The notes below the pieces were generated by a model. It ran no database searches. It was not told where the DNA came from and saw only the letters and a list, made by a program, of their open reading frames with translations. A stretch of DNA of 64,000 nucleotides from NCBI RefSeq assembly GCF_000377665.1, contig NZ_KB898647.1, forward strand, positions 561,559 through 625,558, given 5' to 3'. This document shows, piece by piece, positions 1 to 8,461 of this stretch. Numbering within the stretch: position 1 is the first letter of the stretch; each line of letters opens with the position of its first letter. Source of the DNA: Vreelandella zhanjiangensis DSM 21076. GTDB lineage: Bacteria; Pseudomonadota; Gammaproteobacteria; Pseudomonadales; Halomonadaceae. A program made the position numbers and the translations under genes.

Positions 1-1
1 C

Positions 2-76
2 TCCGTGGTTTCCTATTCCACCCGCCAAGAGGCCGAAGACGAAGCCAGACGCCTTAACGAAAACTCTTTAGGTTAA
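2..76 (+). CDS. C-terminal fragment of an unrecognised protein
   Basis: An open frame enters from the left edge and ends at TAA (74-76). The visible end reads SVVSYSTRQEAEDEARRLN and then six more residues. It is charged and probably helical, with no motif I can assign. It is not the end of TrpE, the enzyme subunit one might expect before trpG. The stop codon lies inside the first unit of a 14-nt tandem repeat, so the last residues (LG) and the stop are part of repeat DNA. The product cannot be named from 24 residues. Confidence 0.5.
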   Translation, partial: SVVSYSTRQEAEDEARRLNENSLG

Positions 77-109
77 AGTACTTAGGTTAAAGCGCTTAGG
101 ATACAGTAC
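68..109. repeat. 14-nt tandem repeat, 3 copies, spanning a stop codon
   Basis: Three consecutive units: TTAGGTTAAAGTAC, TTAGGTTAAAGCGC and TTAGGATACAGTAC. The first unit contains the stop codon of the upstream gene fragment. The later units carry substitutions, so the array is not a fresh duplication. Confidence 0.85.
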
Positions 110-133
110 TCGGCGCCGACGCTAGTCGACGTG

Positions 134-163
134 AAAACAGAAAGCCCGTGGGCTTTCTGTTTT
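134..163. terminator. Intrinsic terminator, perfect 14-bp stem
   Basis: AAAACAGAAAGCCC pairs perfectly with GGGCTTTCTGTTTT across a 2-nt centre (GT). Terminal A and T runs on both sides make it able to work in either direction. It would end the gene entering from the left and the small leftward gene at 216-413. Confidence 0.85.
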
Positions 164-204
164 AAAGACTGCTGTTTTAAAGACTACTGTATTAAATAGG
201 ACTG
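160..204. repeat. 15-nt degenerate tandem repeat, 3 copies
   Basis: Units TTTTAAAGACTGCTG, TTTTAAAGACTACTG and TATTAAATAGGACTG follow directly on one another. The first begins in the T-rich right arm of the terminator. They fill the gap up to the stop of the leftward small gene. Confidence 0.8.
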
Positions 205-215
205 CTTGGGAAGAA

Positions 216-413
216 TTACTTTTTCTTTCTCATGAACGGGAAAATTTTTGCCATAGCATTGGCGAGCTGTTGGTCAATGGGGGTGTGATCCAGGCTCACT
301 GCGGCTCTGGCAGCGGTATACGTCCCTTTATACTCTCGGGCGATTTCGCTATCGGGCACGCTGTCAGGTATTTTTTCCTTGTCCCGAATTATATCAATGA
401 CGGCCTTATCCAT
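216..413 (-). CDS. Small basic-tailed hypothetical protein, 65 aa
   Basis: No family recognised. The protein begins MDKAVIDIIRDKEK and ends in a lysine-rich tail (FPFMRKKK), with no signal peptide or membrane segment. The gene is credible because AGGAG stands seven bases before the ATG on the minus strand and the bidirectional terminator at 134-163 lies just downstream. It is divergent from trpG, with about 200 bp between them. The function is unknown. Confidence 0.6.
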   Translation of the reverse strand: MDKAVIDIIRDKEKIPDSVPDSEIAREYKGTYTAARAAVSLDHTPIDQQLANAMAKIFPFMRKKK

Positions 414-616
414 GGCGTTCTCCTGTTAAGCGAGTATCTTCTTCAGCATAGACCAGTACGGCCAAAAATTTGCAACGGCGTATCGGTCATGGCGATTACC
501 TTCATCCAACGATACAATCCCTTGACTAAGCACACCGGCGGGTAGTGGTGTGGCTGTCTAAATGGCTGGGTAATAAAGTGAGTGTCTCGGGTGAATGATA
601 AGGTAATCAGTGGGTT

Positions 617-1207
617 ATGATTAAGAAAGTCTTGATGCTCGATAATTATGACAGCTTCACCTTTAACATTGTTCAGTACCTAAGCGAATTGGGCGCTGAG
701 GTGGTAACCCATCGCAACGATGCGATTACCATCGAGCAAATTGAAGCGCTTTCGCCCACGCACTTGGTTATATCTCCCGGCCCCTGCACGCCAAACGAGG
801 CCGGTATTTCAATGGCGGCTATTGGCTATTTCGCCGGTAAGCTACCTATCCTGGGTGTCTGCTTGGGGCATCAGGCCATCGGTCAGGTGTATGGTGGCCA
901 GGTGATTCGCGCTCCCAAGGTGATGCATGGTAAAACGTCTGCTGTTTTACATTTGAACCAAGGCGTATTTGAAGGTCTGGATAACCCGGTCGAAGTGACC
1001 CGCTATCACTCATTAGTGGTTGAAAAAGAAACGCTTCCCAGTTGTCTTGAAGTGACCGCCTGGACAGCAGACGATGATGTAACGCCAGGTTTGATCATGG
1101 GGCTGCGCCATCGCACACTGGATGTAGAAGGGGTGCAGTTTCACCCTGAATCAATACTCACTCGCCAAGGCCATGAGCTGTTGGCTAATTTTTTAAAACG
1201 TGGCTGA
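617..1207 (+). CDS. trpG: Anthranilate synthase component II (glutamine amidotransferase)
   Basis: Releases ammonia from glutamine and passes it to TrpE for anthranilate synthesis, the first step of tryptophan biosynthesis in the cytoplasm. The 196-residue protein is a single class I amidotransferase domain. It shows the oxyanion motif SPGPCTP (residues 53-59), the nucleophile C82 in GVCLGHQ, and H176/E178 in FHPES. Length is typical for free-standing TrpG. It heads trpG-trpD-trpC with no intergenic space before trpD. No trpE is next to it. As pabB lies at 26.9-28.3 kb without its own pabA here, this subunit might serve both synthases, as known for amphibolic TrpG/PabA proteins; that is inference. 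No Trp-rich leader peptide was seen upstream. Confidence 0.95.
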   Translation: MIKKVLMLDNYDSFTFNIVQYLSELGAEVVTHRNDAITIEQIEALSPTHLVISPGPCTPNEAGISMAAIGYFAGKLPILGVCLGHQAIGQVYGGQVIRAPKVMHGKTSAVLHLNQGVFEGLDNPVEVTRYHSLVVEKETLPSCLEVTAWTADDDVTPGLIMGLRHRTLDVEGVQFHPESILTRQGHELLANFLKRG

Positions 1208-1243
1208 TTGCCTGTTTCACACGCTTTAGAGGCTGCTCTGCTC

Positions 1244-2263
1244 ATGCAAATGCGAGATGCAATTAATGCGGTGATACACCGCGAGAACCTCCCTTTTGAT
1301 GTAATGCATGCTTTGATGCGGCAAATAATGACGGGCGTTGCCACTGACGCTCAGGTAGGCGGTTTGCTGGTCGGGCTTGCCATGAAGGGAGAAAGCGCTG
1401 AGGAGATTAGCGCGGCCGCCCAGGTAATGCGCGATTTGATGCGGCGCGTTCAGCTTAATGCTGAAAACGTGGTGGATATCGTCGGTACCGGTGGTGACGG
1501 CGCTAATTTGTTTAATGTATCCACCGCTTCAAGCTTTGTAGCCGCGGCCGCAGGCGCCCACGTCGCGAAGCACGGAAATCGCAGCGTTTCCTCATCATCA
1601 GGCAGTGCGGATCTTTTCGATATCGCAGGCATTTACCTGGATCTTAAGCCCGAGCAGGTGGCCCGCTGTATCGAGCAGGTGGGGGTCGGCTTCATGTTTG
1701 CGCCTAACCATCACCCAGCAATGCGTTATGCCATCGGCCCGCGCCGTGAAATGGGGGTACGCACGCTATTTAATATTCTGGGGCCGTTGACCAATCCGGC
1801 GGGTGCGCCTAATCAGGTCGTGGGTGTGTACTCCCCTGAGCTGGTACCGCTGATGGCCGAAGTGCTTAAAAAGCTAGGCAGCCGCCATGTCATGGTCGTT
1901 CACTCTGATGATGGATTGGATGAAATCTCCCTGGCCGCACCTACCCAAGTCGCTGAGCTTAAAGACGGTGAGATTACCCAGTACACGGTCACCCCAGAAA
2001 CATTAGGCATTGAACGCCAAAGCCTGGCAACGCTAAAGGCGGCCAATGCAGAAGACAGTCTGCGATTGGTGAAGGCAGCCTTGAGTGGTGAGGGGGCAGC
2101 TGCCGACATGGTATCGCTCAATGCTGGCGCCGCGCTTTACTGCGCCGGCGTAGCCGATAACTTGAAAGAGGGCGTAATGATCGCCCAGGATGCGCAGGCG
2201 TCTAAATTGCCGCTCGAGAAACTCAGAGAGCTTTCTCACTTCACCAGCGTTTTTAAAGGGTAA
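1244..2263 (+). CDS. trpD: Anthranilate phosphoribosyltransferase
   Basis: Transfers phosphoribose from PRPP to anthranilate, the second step of tryptophan synthesis. The N-terminal helical part has MRQIMTG. The PRPP-binding glycine loop GTGGDG and the following NVSTASSF, KHGNRS and GPLTNP motifs are all present. The frame is open back to a TTG at 1208, directly after the trpG stop. I prefer the ATG at 1244 (339 aa) because MQMRDAINAVI aligns with the usual start of the family; ATG 1250 is also possible. Translation is probably coupled to trpG. trpC follows 9 bp after the stop. Confidence 0.93.
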   Translation: MQMRDAINAVIHRENLPFDVMHALMRQIMTGVATDAQVGGLLVGLAMKGESAEEISAAAQVMRDLMRRVQLNAENVVDIVGTGGDGANLFNVSTASSFVAAAAGAHVAKHGNRSVSSSSGSADLFDIAGIYLDLKPEQVARCIEQVGVGFMFAPNHHPAMRYAIGPRREMGVRTLFNILGPLTNPAGAPNQVVGVYSPELVPLMAEVLKKLGSRHVMVVHSDDGLDEISLAAPTQVAELKDGEITQYTVTPETLGIERQSLATLKAANAEDSLRLVKAALSGEGAAADMVSLNAGAALYCAGVADNLKEGVMIAQDAQASKLPLEKLRELSHFTSVFKG

Positions 2264-2272
2264 TTGATCGCC

Positions 2273-3076
2273 ATGAACCAACAGACAACGCCGACTATTT
2301 TAACGCGTATCCTGGCGCGTAAAGATCAGGAAGTCGCGGAGCGTCAGCAGGCGGTTTCTGAAGCTGACTTGCTGGCCTTGGCCGAGAAGCAAAGCGCCCC
2401 GCGCGGCTTTATCAACGCACTTAATCAGCGTATTGCAGCGGGCGACCCGGCGATTATCGCGGAAGTGAAAAAAGCCTCACCCTCCAAAGGGGTTATCCGT
2501 GAAGAGTTTCATCCTGCGGATATTGCCAAAAGCTATGCCCAGGGCGGTGCGGCTTGCTTGTCGGTGCTGACCGATGCTGACTTTTTCCAAGGCCACGAAG
2601 ACTATTTGATCGCTGCGCGGGATGTATGCGAGCTGCCGGTGATACGTAAAGATTTTATTACCCACGGCTATCAGGTTAGCGAGGCTAGAGCGATTGGCGC
2701 CGACTGTATTTTGCTGATTGTGGCGGCTCTTGATGATACCCAGCTGCGTGACCTGCATCAACAGGCCAACCAGCTGGGTATGGATGTACTCGTAGAAGTA
2801 CATGATGCCGAGGAGCTTAACCGGGCACTCAAGCTCGATTTAGCGCTGGTGGGGATTAACAATCGCAATCTACATACCTTCGATACCAGCCTGAATACCA
2901 CGCTGGATTTACTGGCGCAGATCCCTAAGAACGTCACCGTGATCACCGAATCGGGTATCCATACCCGAGACGATGTTCAACTGATGCGCGACCATCGCGT
3001 TAATGGCTTTTTGGTAGGTGAGGCCTTTATGCGCCAGCCCGACCCAGGCCAGGCGCTTAAAAACCTGTTTTTCTAA
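2273..3076 (+). CDS. trpC: Indole-3-glycerol phosphate synthase
   Basis: Closes the indole ring: converts carboxyphenylamino-deoxyribulose phosphate to indole-3-glycerol phosphate. It is a monofunctional TIM barrel of 267 residues, not fused to TrpF as in enterobacteria. Catalytic and phosphate-binding motifs are visible: [33 protein letters not shown] and GFLVGEAFM. The ATG at 2273 is chosen over an in-frame TTG at 2264 since the ATG begins the conserved-looking N-terminus. It is last in the trp operon, and its stop lies only 17 bp from the stop of the convergent dehydrogenase gene. Confidence 0.95.
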   Translation: MNQQTTPTILTRILARKDQEVAERQQAVSEADLLALAEKQSAPRGFINALNQRIAAGDPAIIAEVKKASPSKGVIREEFHPADIAKSYAQGGAACLSVLTDADFFQGHEDYLIAARDVCELPVIRKDFITHGYQVSEARAIGADCILLIVAALDDTQLRDLHQQANQLGMDVLVEVHDAEELNRALKLDLALVGINNRNLHTFDTSLNTTLDLLAQIPKNVTVITESGIHTRDDVQLMRDHRVNGFLVGEAFMRQPDPGQALKNLFF

Positions 3077-3093
3077 CCCGCCGTTAGCTCCTC

Positions 3094-6000
3094 TTACTGA
3101 CTGTTGGCACTGCGTAGCACGTTCAGCAGGGCCTGCAGCGGGTGGGGGAGCACTTGATGGGAAAAGCGCTTAACCTGACTACGGCACGAATAGCCCGTTG
3201 CCAGCAGTCTGCCCGCGTTCCCGGGGGCTTCCACCTGCGGCTGCCAGGATTGGGCGTAAATCGTTTTGGACGTTTCTGCGTTACGGGTTTCATGGCCATA
3301 GGTGCCCGACATCCCGCAGCAGCCCGTCGCCGCTAGCTCAAGCGTGAGCCCAAACGTGGCAAACACCTGTTGCCATGCTTTCGGGCTGCCCGGCGCATTG
3401 GTCTTCTCTGTGCAGTGAGACAGCAGCGTAAAGCCGGGGTCGCTCAGGGCAAGATGATTGGGTGCCAAGGTATTTACCCTTGTGGCCAGCCACTCCTGCA
3501 GCATTAAGACGTCAGGCACGGCGTCGGGGCCCAGCGCTTTCACGTACTCCTGGCGGTAGGTCAGCGTCATCGCCGGGTCAATGCCCACCATCGGCACCTC
3601 AAACTCGCTTAATGCGCGTAGGCGCTTGGCCTGCTTTTCTGCGGTACGCTCAAACGCGCCCAGAAAGCCTTGCACATGCAGTGGCTTGCCGTTGGCACTA
3701 TACGGCATCACGAACACGCGCAGGTTCAGGCGTGAGAGGAGCTCAACCACGTCCATGACCAGTTTGGCTTCAAAGTGCGTGGTGAAGGCATCCTGGACTA
3801 AAATCACGCTCTGGGCGCGCTGCTGCTCGGTGAGCAAGGCCAGTGACGTCGGCGTGGCTTCCGCCACGCCCCAGGCCCGTAACTGCTTTTTCACACTGGC
3901 GCGGGAGAGCAGTGGGGAATCGCTCATGCCCACGCTGCGGCGCATCAGTGTTTCCATCCAGCGCTGGCCCATTAACGCGTTATACAGCGGCGCCGCCTTG
4001 GCAAGCGTGGGCAGCATGAACTCCGTGCCGCCGATCACGTAATCACGCAGCGGACGTAAATAGCGCCCGTGGTAGACCTCCAGAAACTGCGAACGAAACT
4101 GCGGTACATTGACCTTGATGGGGCACTGGCCCGCGCAGGATTTGCACGCCAGGCACCCGGCCATGGCGTCATAAACCTGGTGGGAGTAGTCGTGATGCTG
4201 CTGGCGGCTGAGCGTATTGGCCATGCGTTTCGGGAAGTGCTTGATAACCCCCCAGGTGCGCTCGGCTTTCTTCTTCCGTGACTCTTCCACCACGTCAATG
4301 CCCGCCTGGGACTGCAGGCGCAGCCATTCACGGATCAGGCTGGCACGCCCCTTGGGGGAATGGCGGCGATCACGGGTAGCCTTCCACGAGGGACACATGG
4401 GGTCGTCAACATTGTAGTTGTAGCAGGCGCCGTTGCCGTTGCAGTACACCGCCGCGTCGTAGGCCTGCCAGGCGCGCTCGTCGATCGTGCGGTCCAGCTG
4501 GCCGCGCATCGGCACGCCGTCGATGCTTAGCAGGTTCGGGTCGCTGTCTTTCGCGATCAGCGCGCTGTCCTCTGCCGGTGAAGCGATCTTGCCGGGGTTG
4601 AGCTGGTTATGCGGGTCAAACGCCGCTTTGACCCGCTGTAAGCTGGGGTAGAGTGCGCCAAAAAATTTAGGCGCGTACTCAGAGCGCACGCCTTTACCGT
4701 GCTCGCCCCATAAAAGGCCACCGTACTTCTGGGTCAGGGCGGCCACCTCATCGGAAATTTCCCGAATCAGCGCTTCCTGGGCCGGGTCTTTCATATCCAA
4801 CGCGGGGCGTACATGCAGCACCCCGGCATCGACGTGGCCGAACATTCCGTAAGAAAGCCCACGGGCGTCCAGCGCAGCGCGGAACTCACCGATAAACTCG
4901 GCCAGATGCTCCGGCGGTACGGCGGTATCTTCGACAAACGGCAGCGGACGTTTTTCACCCTGGACATTGCCTAACAGGCCTACCGAGCGCTTGCGCATCC
5001 CGTACACGGCGCCGATCTGCGCGCGGCCTTCGGCCAAGGTGTACCCCAGCCGGGTGACCGTTGTGTCCTGGGCCAGATGCTGGGTAAAGGCCTTCACCTG
5101 CTCGGCCACGTTCTCGGGTTCGTCACCGCTGAACTCGATCAGGTTGATACCCCGAATCGGTGCCTCTGGCGTGGCGGGGAAGAACTCAGCCACGCTTTCC
5201 CACACAAAGTCCTCCATGGCCAGCGTCAGCACCGTATCGTCGATGGTCTCGATCGAGATGGGTTGGAGCGCCTGCGGCTGGGTATCTGAAGAGCCTGCCA
5301 TCAGCGCCTTGGCGTCGCGCAGGGCCTCCATAAAGCTTGGATAGCGCACGTTGACCAGCGTGGCGTACTTGGGGATGGGCAGCACGTTGAGAACGGCTTC
5401 ATTCAGAAACCCCAGCGAGCCTTCCGAGCCGCACAGCAGGCTATTGAGGTTAAGCTGGCCGGCGTCGTCGCGCAGGTGGGCCAGGTCGTAGCCGGTCAGG
5501 CAGCGGTTAAGCGGCGGAAAGGTCGCCTCAATCAGCGCGCGTTGCTGGTCGATAATCGCTGCGGCCGTCTGGTGAACGCGGCCGACAATGCCCGCCTGCT
5601 GGCAGGCGTGCTGCTCATCCTCGGCGCTCAGCGCGCGGCTATGCAGATGCTGGCCACCGAGCAGCACCGTGTCGAGTTCCAGCACGTGATCGCGAGTTTT
5701 ACCGTAGGCGCAGCTGCCCTGGCCGCTGGCGTCGGTTGAGATCATGCCGCCGAGGGTGGCGCGGTTGGAGGTGGAGAGCTCCGGGGCAAAGAACAGGCCA
5801 TGGGGTTTTAGCGCGGCGTTCAGCTGGTCTTTCACGACCCCGGCCTGTACCCGCACTCGGCGGGCCGCCACATCAATTTCCAGCACCTGATTCATATGCC
5901 GAGACACATCCACCACGATACCGTCGGTCAGCGATTGGCCGTTGGTACCGGTGCCGCCGCCACGTGGGGTGAGTACGACTTCACGGTAAGGCATCTCGGC

Positions 6001-6225
6001 CGCCAGCTTGGCGAGACGCTCCAGGTCTTCAGCATGACGGGGAAAGACCACCGCCTGGGGCAAGCGCTGGTAAATCGAGTTATCCGTTGCCAGTACCGTG
6101 CGCTGGGCGTAATCAGGGGCAATCTCGCCGTCGAACCCGCGGGTCTTCAGGGCTTCCAGAAAGCGCAGGTAATGGGTGCCTAAGCGTTTAAACGGGGCGG
6201 TACGAGAGTCCAGGGATGCAATCAT
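3094..6225 (-). CDS. ydiJ: YdiJ-type FAD-binding and Fe-S-binding oxidoreductase (probable D-2-hydroxyglutarate dehydrogenase)
   Basis: A 1043-residue fusion of a PCMH-type FAD domain (VFPRHAEDLERL near 60-70, PRGGGTGTNGQSL near 90, ELSTSNRATLGGMISTDASG near 150) with an FAD-oxidase C-terminal cap, a ferredoxin-like Fe-S module (CNGNGACYN; GCLACKSCAGQCPIKVN) and a C-terminal CCG-type domain (HCTEKTN, TGCCGMSG). It closely resembles E. coli YdiJ (1018 aa), reported as a 2-hydroxyglutarate dehydrogenase; a related D-lactate or glycolate substrate cannot be excluded. The enzyme would pass electrons from flavin through the clusters to a respiratory acceptor at the membrane face. It is convergent with trpC. 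Confidence 0.88.
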   Translation of the reverse strand: MIASLDSRTAPFKRLGTHYLRFLEALKTRGFDGEIAPDYAQRTVLATDNSIYQRLPQAVVFPRHAEDLERLAKLAAEMPYREVVLTPRGGGTGTNGQSLTDGIVVDVSRHMNQVLEIDVAARRVRVQAGVVKDQLNAALKPHGLFFAPELSTSNRATLGGMISTDASGQGSCAYGKTRDHVLELDTVLLGGQHLHSRALSAEDEQHACQQAGIVGRVHQTAAAIIDQQRALIEATFPPLNRCLTGYDLAHLRDDAGQLNLNSLLCGSEGSLGFLNEAVLNVLPIPKYATLVNVRYPSFMEALRDAKALMAGSSDTQPQALQPISIETIDDTVLTLAMEDFVWESVAEFFPATPEAPIRGINLIEFSGDEPENVAEQVKAFTQHLAQDTTVTRLGYTLAEGRAQIGAVYGMRKRSVGLLGNVQGEKRPLPFVEDTAVPPEHLAEFIGEFRAALDARGLSYGMFGHVDAGVLHVRPALDMKDPAQEALIREISDEVAALTQKYGGLLWGEHGKGVRSEYAPKFFGALYPSLQRVKAAFDPHNQLNPGKIASPAEDSALIAKDSDPNLLSIDGVPMRGQLDRTIDERAWQAYDAAVYCNGNGACYNYNVDDPMCPSWKATRDRRHSPKGRASLIREWLRLQSQAGIDVVEESRKKKAERTWGVIKHFPKRMANTLSRQQHHDYSHQVYDAMAGCLACKSCAGQCPIKVNVPQFRSQFLEVYHGRYLRPLRDYVIGGTEFMLPTLAKAAPLYNALMGQRWMETLMRRSVGMSDSPLLSRASVKKQLRAWGVAEATPTSLALLTEQQRAQSVILVQDAFTTHFEAKLVMDVVELLSRLNLRVFVMPYSANGKPLHVQGFLGAFERTAEKQAKRLRALSEFEVPMVGIDPAMTLTYRQEYVKALGPDAVPDVLMLQEWLATRVNTLAPNHLALSDPGFTLLSHCTEKTNAPGSPKAWQQVFATFGLTLELAATGCCGMSGTYGHETRNAETSKTIYAQSWQPQVEAPGNAGRLLATGYSCRSQVKRFSHQVLPHPLQALLNVLRSANSQ

Positions 6226-6253
6226 AATCGTTCAAGCCGTCAGTGCCAGGGCA

Positions 6254-6286
6254 TAAAAAGAAAGAGCGCTACTTTACCGCAGCGCT
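6254..6286 (-). terminator. Possible terminator after the DUF4202 gene
   Basis: On the minus strand AGCGCT, a 10-nt loop and AGCGCT are followed by CTTTCTTTTTA. The stem is short (6 bp), but the following tract is U-rich and the site is 30 nt past the DUF4202 stop. Confidence 0.45.
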
Positions 6287-6314
6287 TGTTTAGCTGCACC
6301 CTCGAGAGAGATGC

Positions 6315-6896
6315 TTAGCTTAAGGCCTCTTTGACTAGCGCGGCAGAGCTGGCCGACATGGGCAGGCCAAGCGCTAGTTCATGTGCTTGCGGAGACATTT
6401 TGCGCCAGGTTTTTTGAATAATCCGCAGCATGTGATCGTGCTCGACCTTGCGTGAAAAGTCGGCAAAGTAGTTCTCTAAAAATACCAGGCAGGCACAGTC
6501 TTCAAGGGCCTGGACATCCGAATCACGGCCTAACCCTTTCTTGTTGATAATAGTGGCAACCCGCGCGGCATCTTCGGCAGAGTAGCCTGCTTCACTCATC
6601 AGCAGTGCGGTAGTCTCGCCAGCACGTATACCCTGGTCACGTCGCCAGGTTAAATACCCCACGCGGCCTTCAGGATACTCTTCGCGCGTTACTTGCCAGC
6701 GTTGCAAGTGCTGGGCTCGCACAGAGATTTGCAGGCATTCTCCAGGAGATTGGGTAAGCGTTGTAAGCCATGTGCTCATGCGCTGTGCATAAAGCAGCTC
6801 GGCTGCCACCGGCTCGCCATCAACGTTAACCGCTTGCGGGTCTTCGCTGTGGAGTTGATCCAACGCGTTTATTACCTGTTCAAGGCGATTATTCAT
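6315..6896 (-). CDS. DUF4202 domain-containing protein
   Basis: A 193-residue protein of the DUF4202 family, sometimes misannotated as a glutamyl-tRNA synthetase. Family hallmarks are visible in order: INALDQLHSEDP at the N-terminus, ELLYAQRMSTWL, RAQHLQRW, YPEGRVGYLTWR and FLENYF. The biochemical role is not known. The start is supported by AAGGAA about six bases before the ATG. It lies between two unrelated leftward genes, so no pathway context is offered. The 106 bp upstream hold a GCCAAG-like low-complexity stretch (about 6951-6980). Confidence 0.85.
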   Translation of the reverse strand: MNNRLEQVINALDQLHSEDPQAVNVDGEPVAAELLYAQRMSTWLTTLTQSPGECLQISVRAQHLQRWQVTREEYPEGRVGYLTWRRDQGIRAGETTALLMSEAGYSAEDAARVATIINKKGLGRDSDVQALEDCACLVFLENYFADFSRKVEHDHMLRIIQKTWRKMSPQAHELALGLPMSASSAALVKEALS

Positions 6897-7002
6897 TGTG
6901 CGTTCCTTGGGCTAGTGAGCTTCTGCCGCCTGGGCAGGTTGCAAAAGCTCTTGGCTTGCTTTGTCTTGGCCTTGGCCGTGGTCTAGGTCTTGACTTCGCC
7001 GT

Positions 7003-8253
7003 TTACGCTTTATTATCGGCGTTATAGATATCAAGGTTCAATTCACCCTCGCTTTTGCCTACCAGGGTCGTGACCATGATGTCGCCCGCCACGTTCACAC
7101 TGGTGCGCGCCATATCAAGGATCCGATCGATACCCGCTACTACGGCAATCGCTTCAAGCGGCAGGCCGATTTGCGCCATTACAATCGATAGCATAATCAG
7201 GCCCGCGCCGGGTACGCCGGCCGTGCCGATAGAGGCGAGGGTGCCGGTTGCCACAATCATGCCGTAGTCGACCAGGCTTAGCTCAATACCTAACATTTGG
7301 GCAATAAACAGGACGACGACGCCCTGATAAAGCGCCGTGCCGTCCATATTGATAGTGGCACCGACGGGAAGCACGAAGCCGGAGACACCTTCGGAAACGC
7401 CCAGGTTCTGTTGTGCACAGCGAATCGATACGGGCAGCGAGCCTGCTGATGAGGCTGAGGAGAATGCCACCATCATGGCATCCAGGCTACCTTGAAGATA
7501 GCGGGCCGGGTTAAGCCGTCCCAACAGGCTGATAAAGCCTGAATAAACCACCAGAACATGCAGCGCACAGGCGAGGTACACCACGCCAATCAGCTTGGCG
7601 AGGGGCAGAAGGATTTCTAATCCGTACTGGCCGGACACATGGGCGATAAGGCCAAAGACGCCAAAAGGCGCAAACGCCATGACAATACCGGTGAGTTTGT
7701 ACATCGCTTCGGCAAAACTGTCGAATACAACGACCAGCGGCTCACCTTTCTCACCAATCAGGGTGAGCGAAATACCCAGGCCGATGGCAAACACGATAAT
7801 CTGCAGAATATTGCCATTGGCCAGTGCATCGATAGGATTGCGAGGAACCAGATCAATCAAAATAGAGGCGAGTGTAGGCGCCTCGCTTGCATCGACACTG
7901 CCGTCAAAACTTATATTAACGCCCGCGCCGGGCTGAAGCAGAGTAGAGAGTAACAAGCCAATGCTGATCGCAAATGCCGTAGTGAGCAGATAAAGCCCAA
8001 TAGTCCGCGCACCGATGCGGCCCATTTTCTGCGGATCGCGCATTGAGGTAATGCCCACGATCAGTGTGGAAAACACCAGAGGCACGATCAACATCATTAT
8101 CGCATTGATGAAAATATCGCCCAGCGGCTTGAATACACTGGCACTTTCACCCAGTAACGCGCCAGCCAATATGCCTAGTGCTAGACCTGCGAGAATTTTT
8201 TTCCATAGGGCAATGCCTCGCCACCATCCGAATGCGCCTTGTGATGTGCTCAC
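7003..8253 (-). CDS. Dicarboxylate/amino acid:cation symporter (DAACS family)
   Basis: A secondary transporter of the GltP/DctA fold, importing a dicarboxylate or acidic amino acid with protons or sodium across the inner membrane. Visible marks are several hydrophobic segments, the serine-rich re-entrant hairpin SSASSAGSLP, the NMDGTA motif, and ASIGTAGVPGAG in the second hairpin. The frame is open upstream to 8364. GGAGG at 8262-8266 fits a GTG at 8253 (8-nt gap) much better than ATG 8259 (2-nt gap), while ATG 8268 has no clear site; I therefore take GTG, giving 416 aa, but the start is uncertain by a few codons. Substrate cannot be read from the sequence. Confidence 0.88.
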   Translation of the reverse strand: MSTSQGAFGWWRGIALWKKILAGLALGILAGALLGESASVFKPLGDIFINAIMMLIVPLVFSTLIVGITSMRDPQKMGRIGARTIGLYLLTTAFAISIGLLLSTLLQPGAGVNISFDGSVDASEAPTLASILIDLVPRNPIDALANGNILQIIVFAIGLGISLTLIGEKGEPLVVVFDSFAEAMYKLTGIVMAFAPFGVFGLIAHVSGQYGLEILLPLAKLIGVVYLACALHVLVVYSGFISLLGRLNPARYLQGSLDAMMVAFSSASSAGSLPVSIRCAQQNLGVSEGVSGFVLPVGATINMDGTALYQGVVVLFIAQMLGIELSLVDYGMIVATGTLASIGTAGVPGAGLIMLSIVMAQIGLPLEAIAVVAGIDRILDMARTSVNVAGDIMVTTLVGKSEGELNLDIYNADNKA

Positions 8254-8427
8254 GGGCATATCCTCCATGTTGTGCTTTAAAGTTGATCGAAAAAGAAACG
8301 CTGGATTACGATTCGGCGCGCACTTTATCACTTTTCGAGCGAGGGGCGGGGATGTCGTAACCAAGGATGCTCACTGGTAATTGATATTGGATTTCTCCTT
8401 CATGCACGTTCGTTGCGCAATTTGGAT

Positions 8428-8461
8428 TGTGGGAGCTGGCTTTAGCCTGCGAATGGTTTTT
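8428..8461. repeat. REP-like palindromic element
   Basis: TGTGGGAGCTGGCTTTAGCC followed by TGCGAATGG resembles Pseudomonas-type REP elements: a GTGG head, then an imperfect hairpin GCTGGC-TTTA-GCCTGC with one T-T mismatch. It is a single copy with no transposase (RAYT) in the window, and touches the decayed end of the CRISPR array. Confidence 0.55.

Noticed and set aside
414-616. Tryptophan attenuator before trpG
   Set aside because: There is no short leader frame with consecutive Trp codons followed by alternative hairpins. TTGACT at 522-527 has no matching -10.
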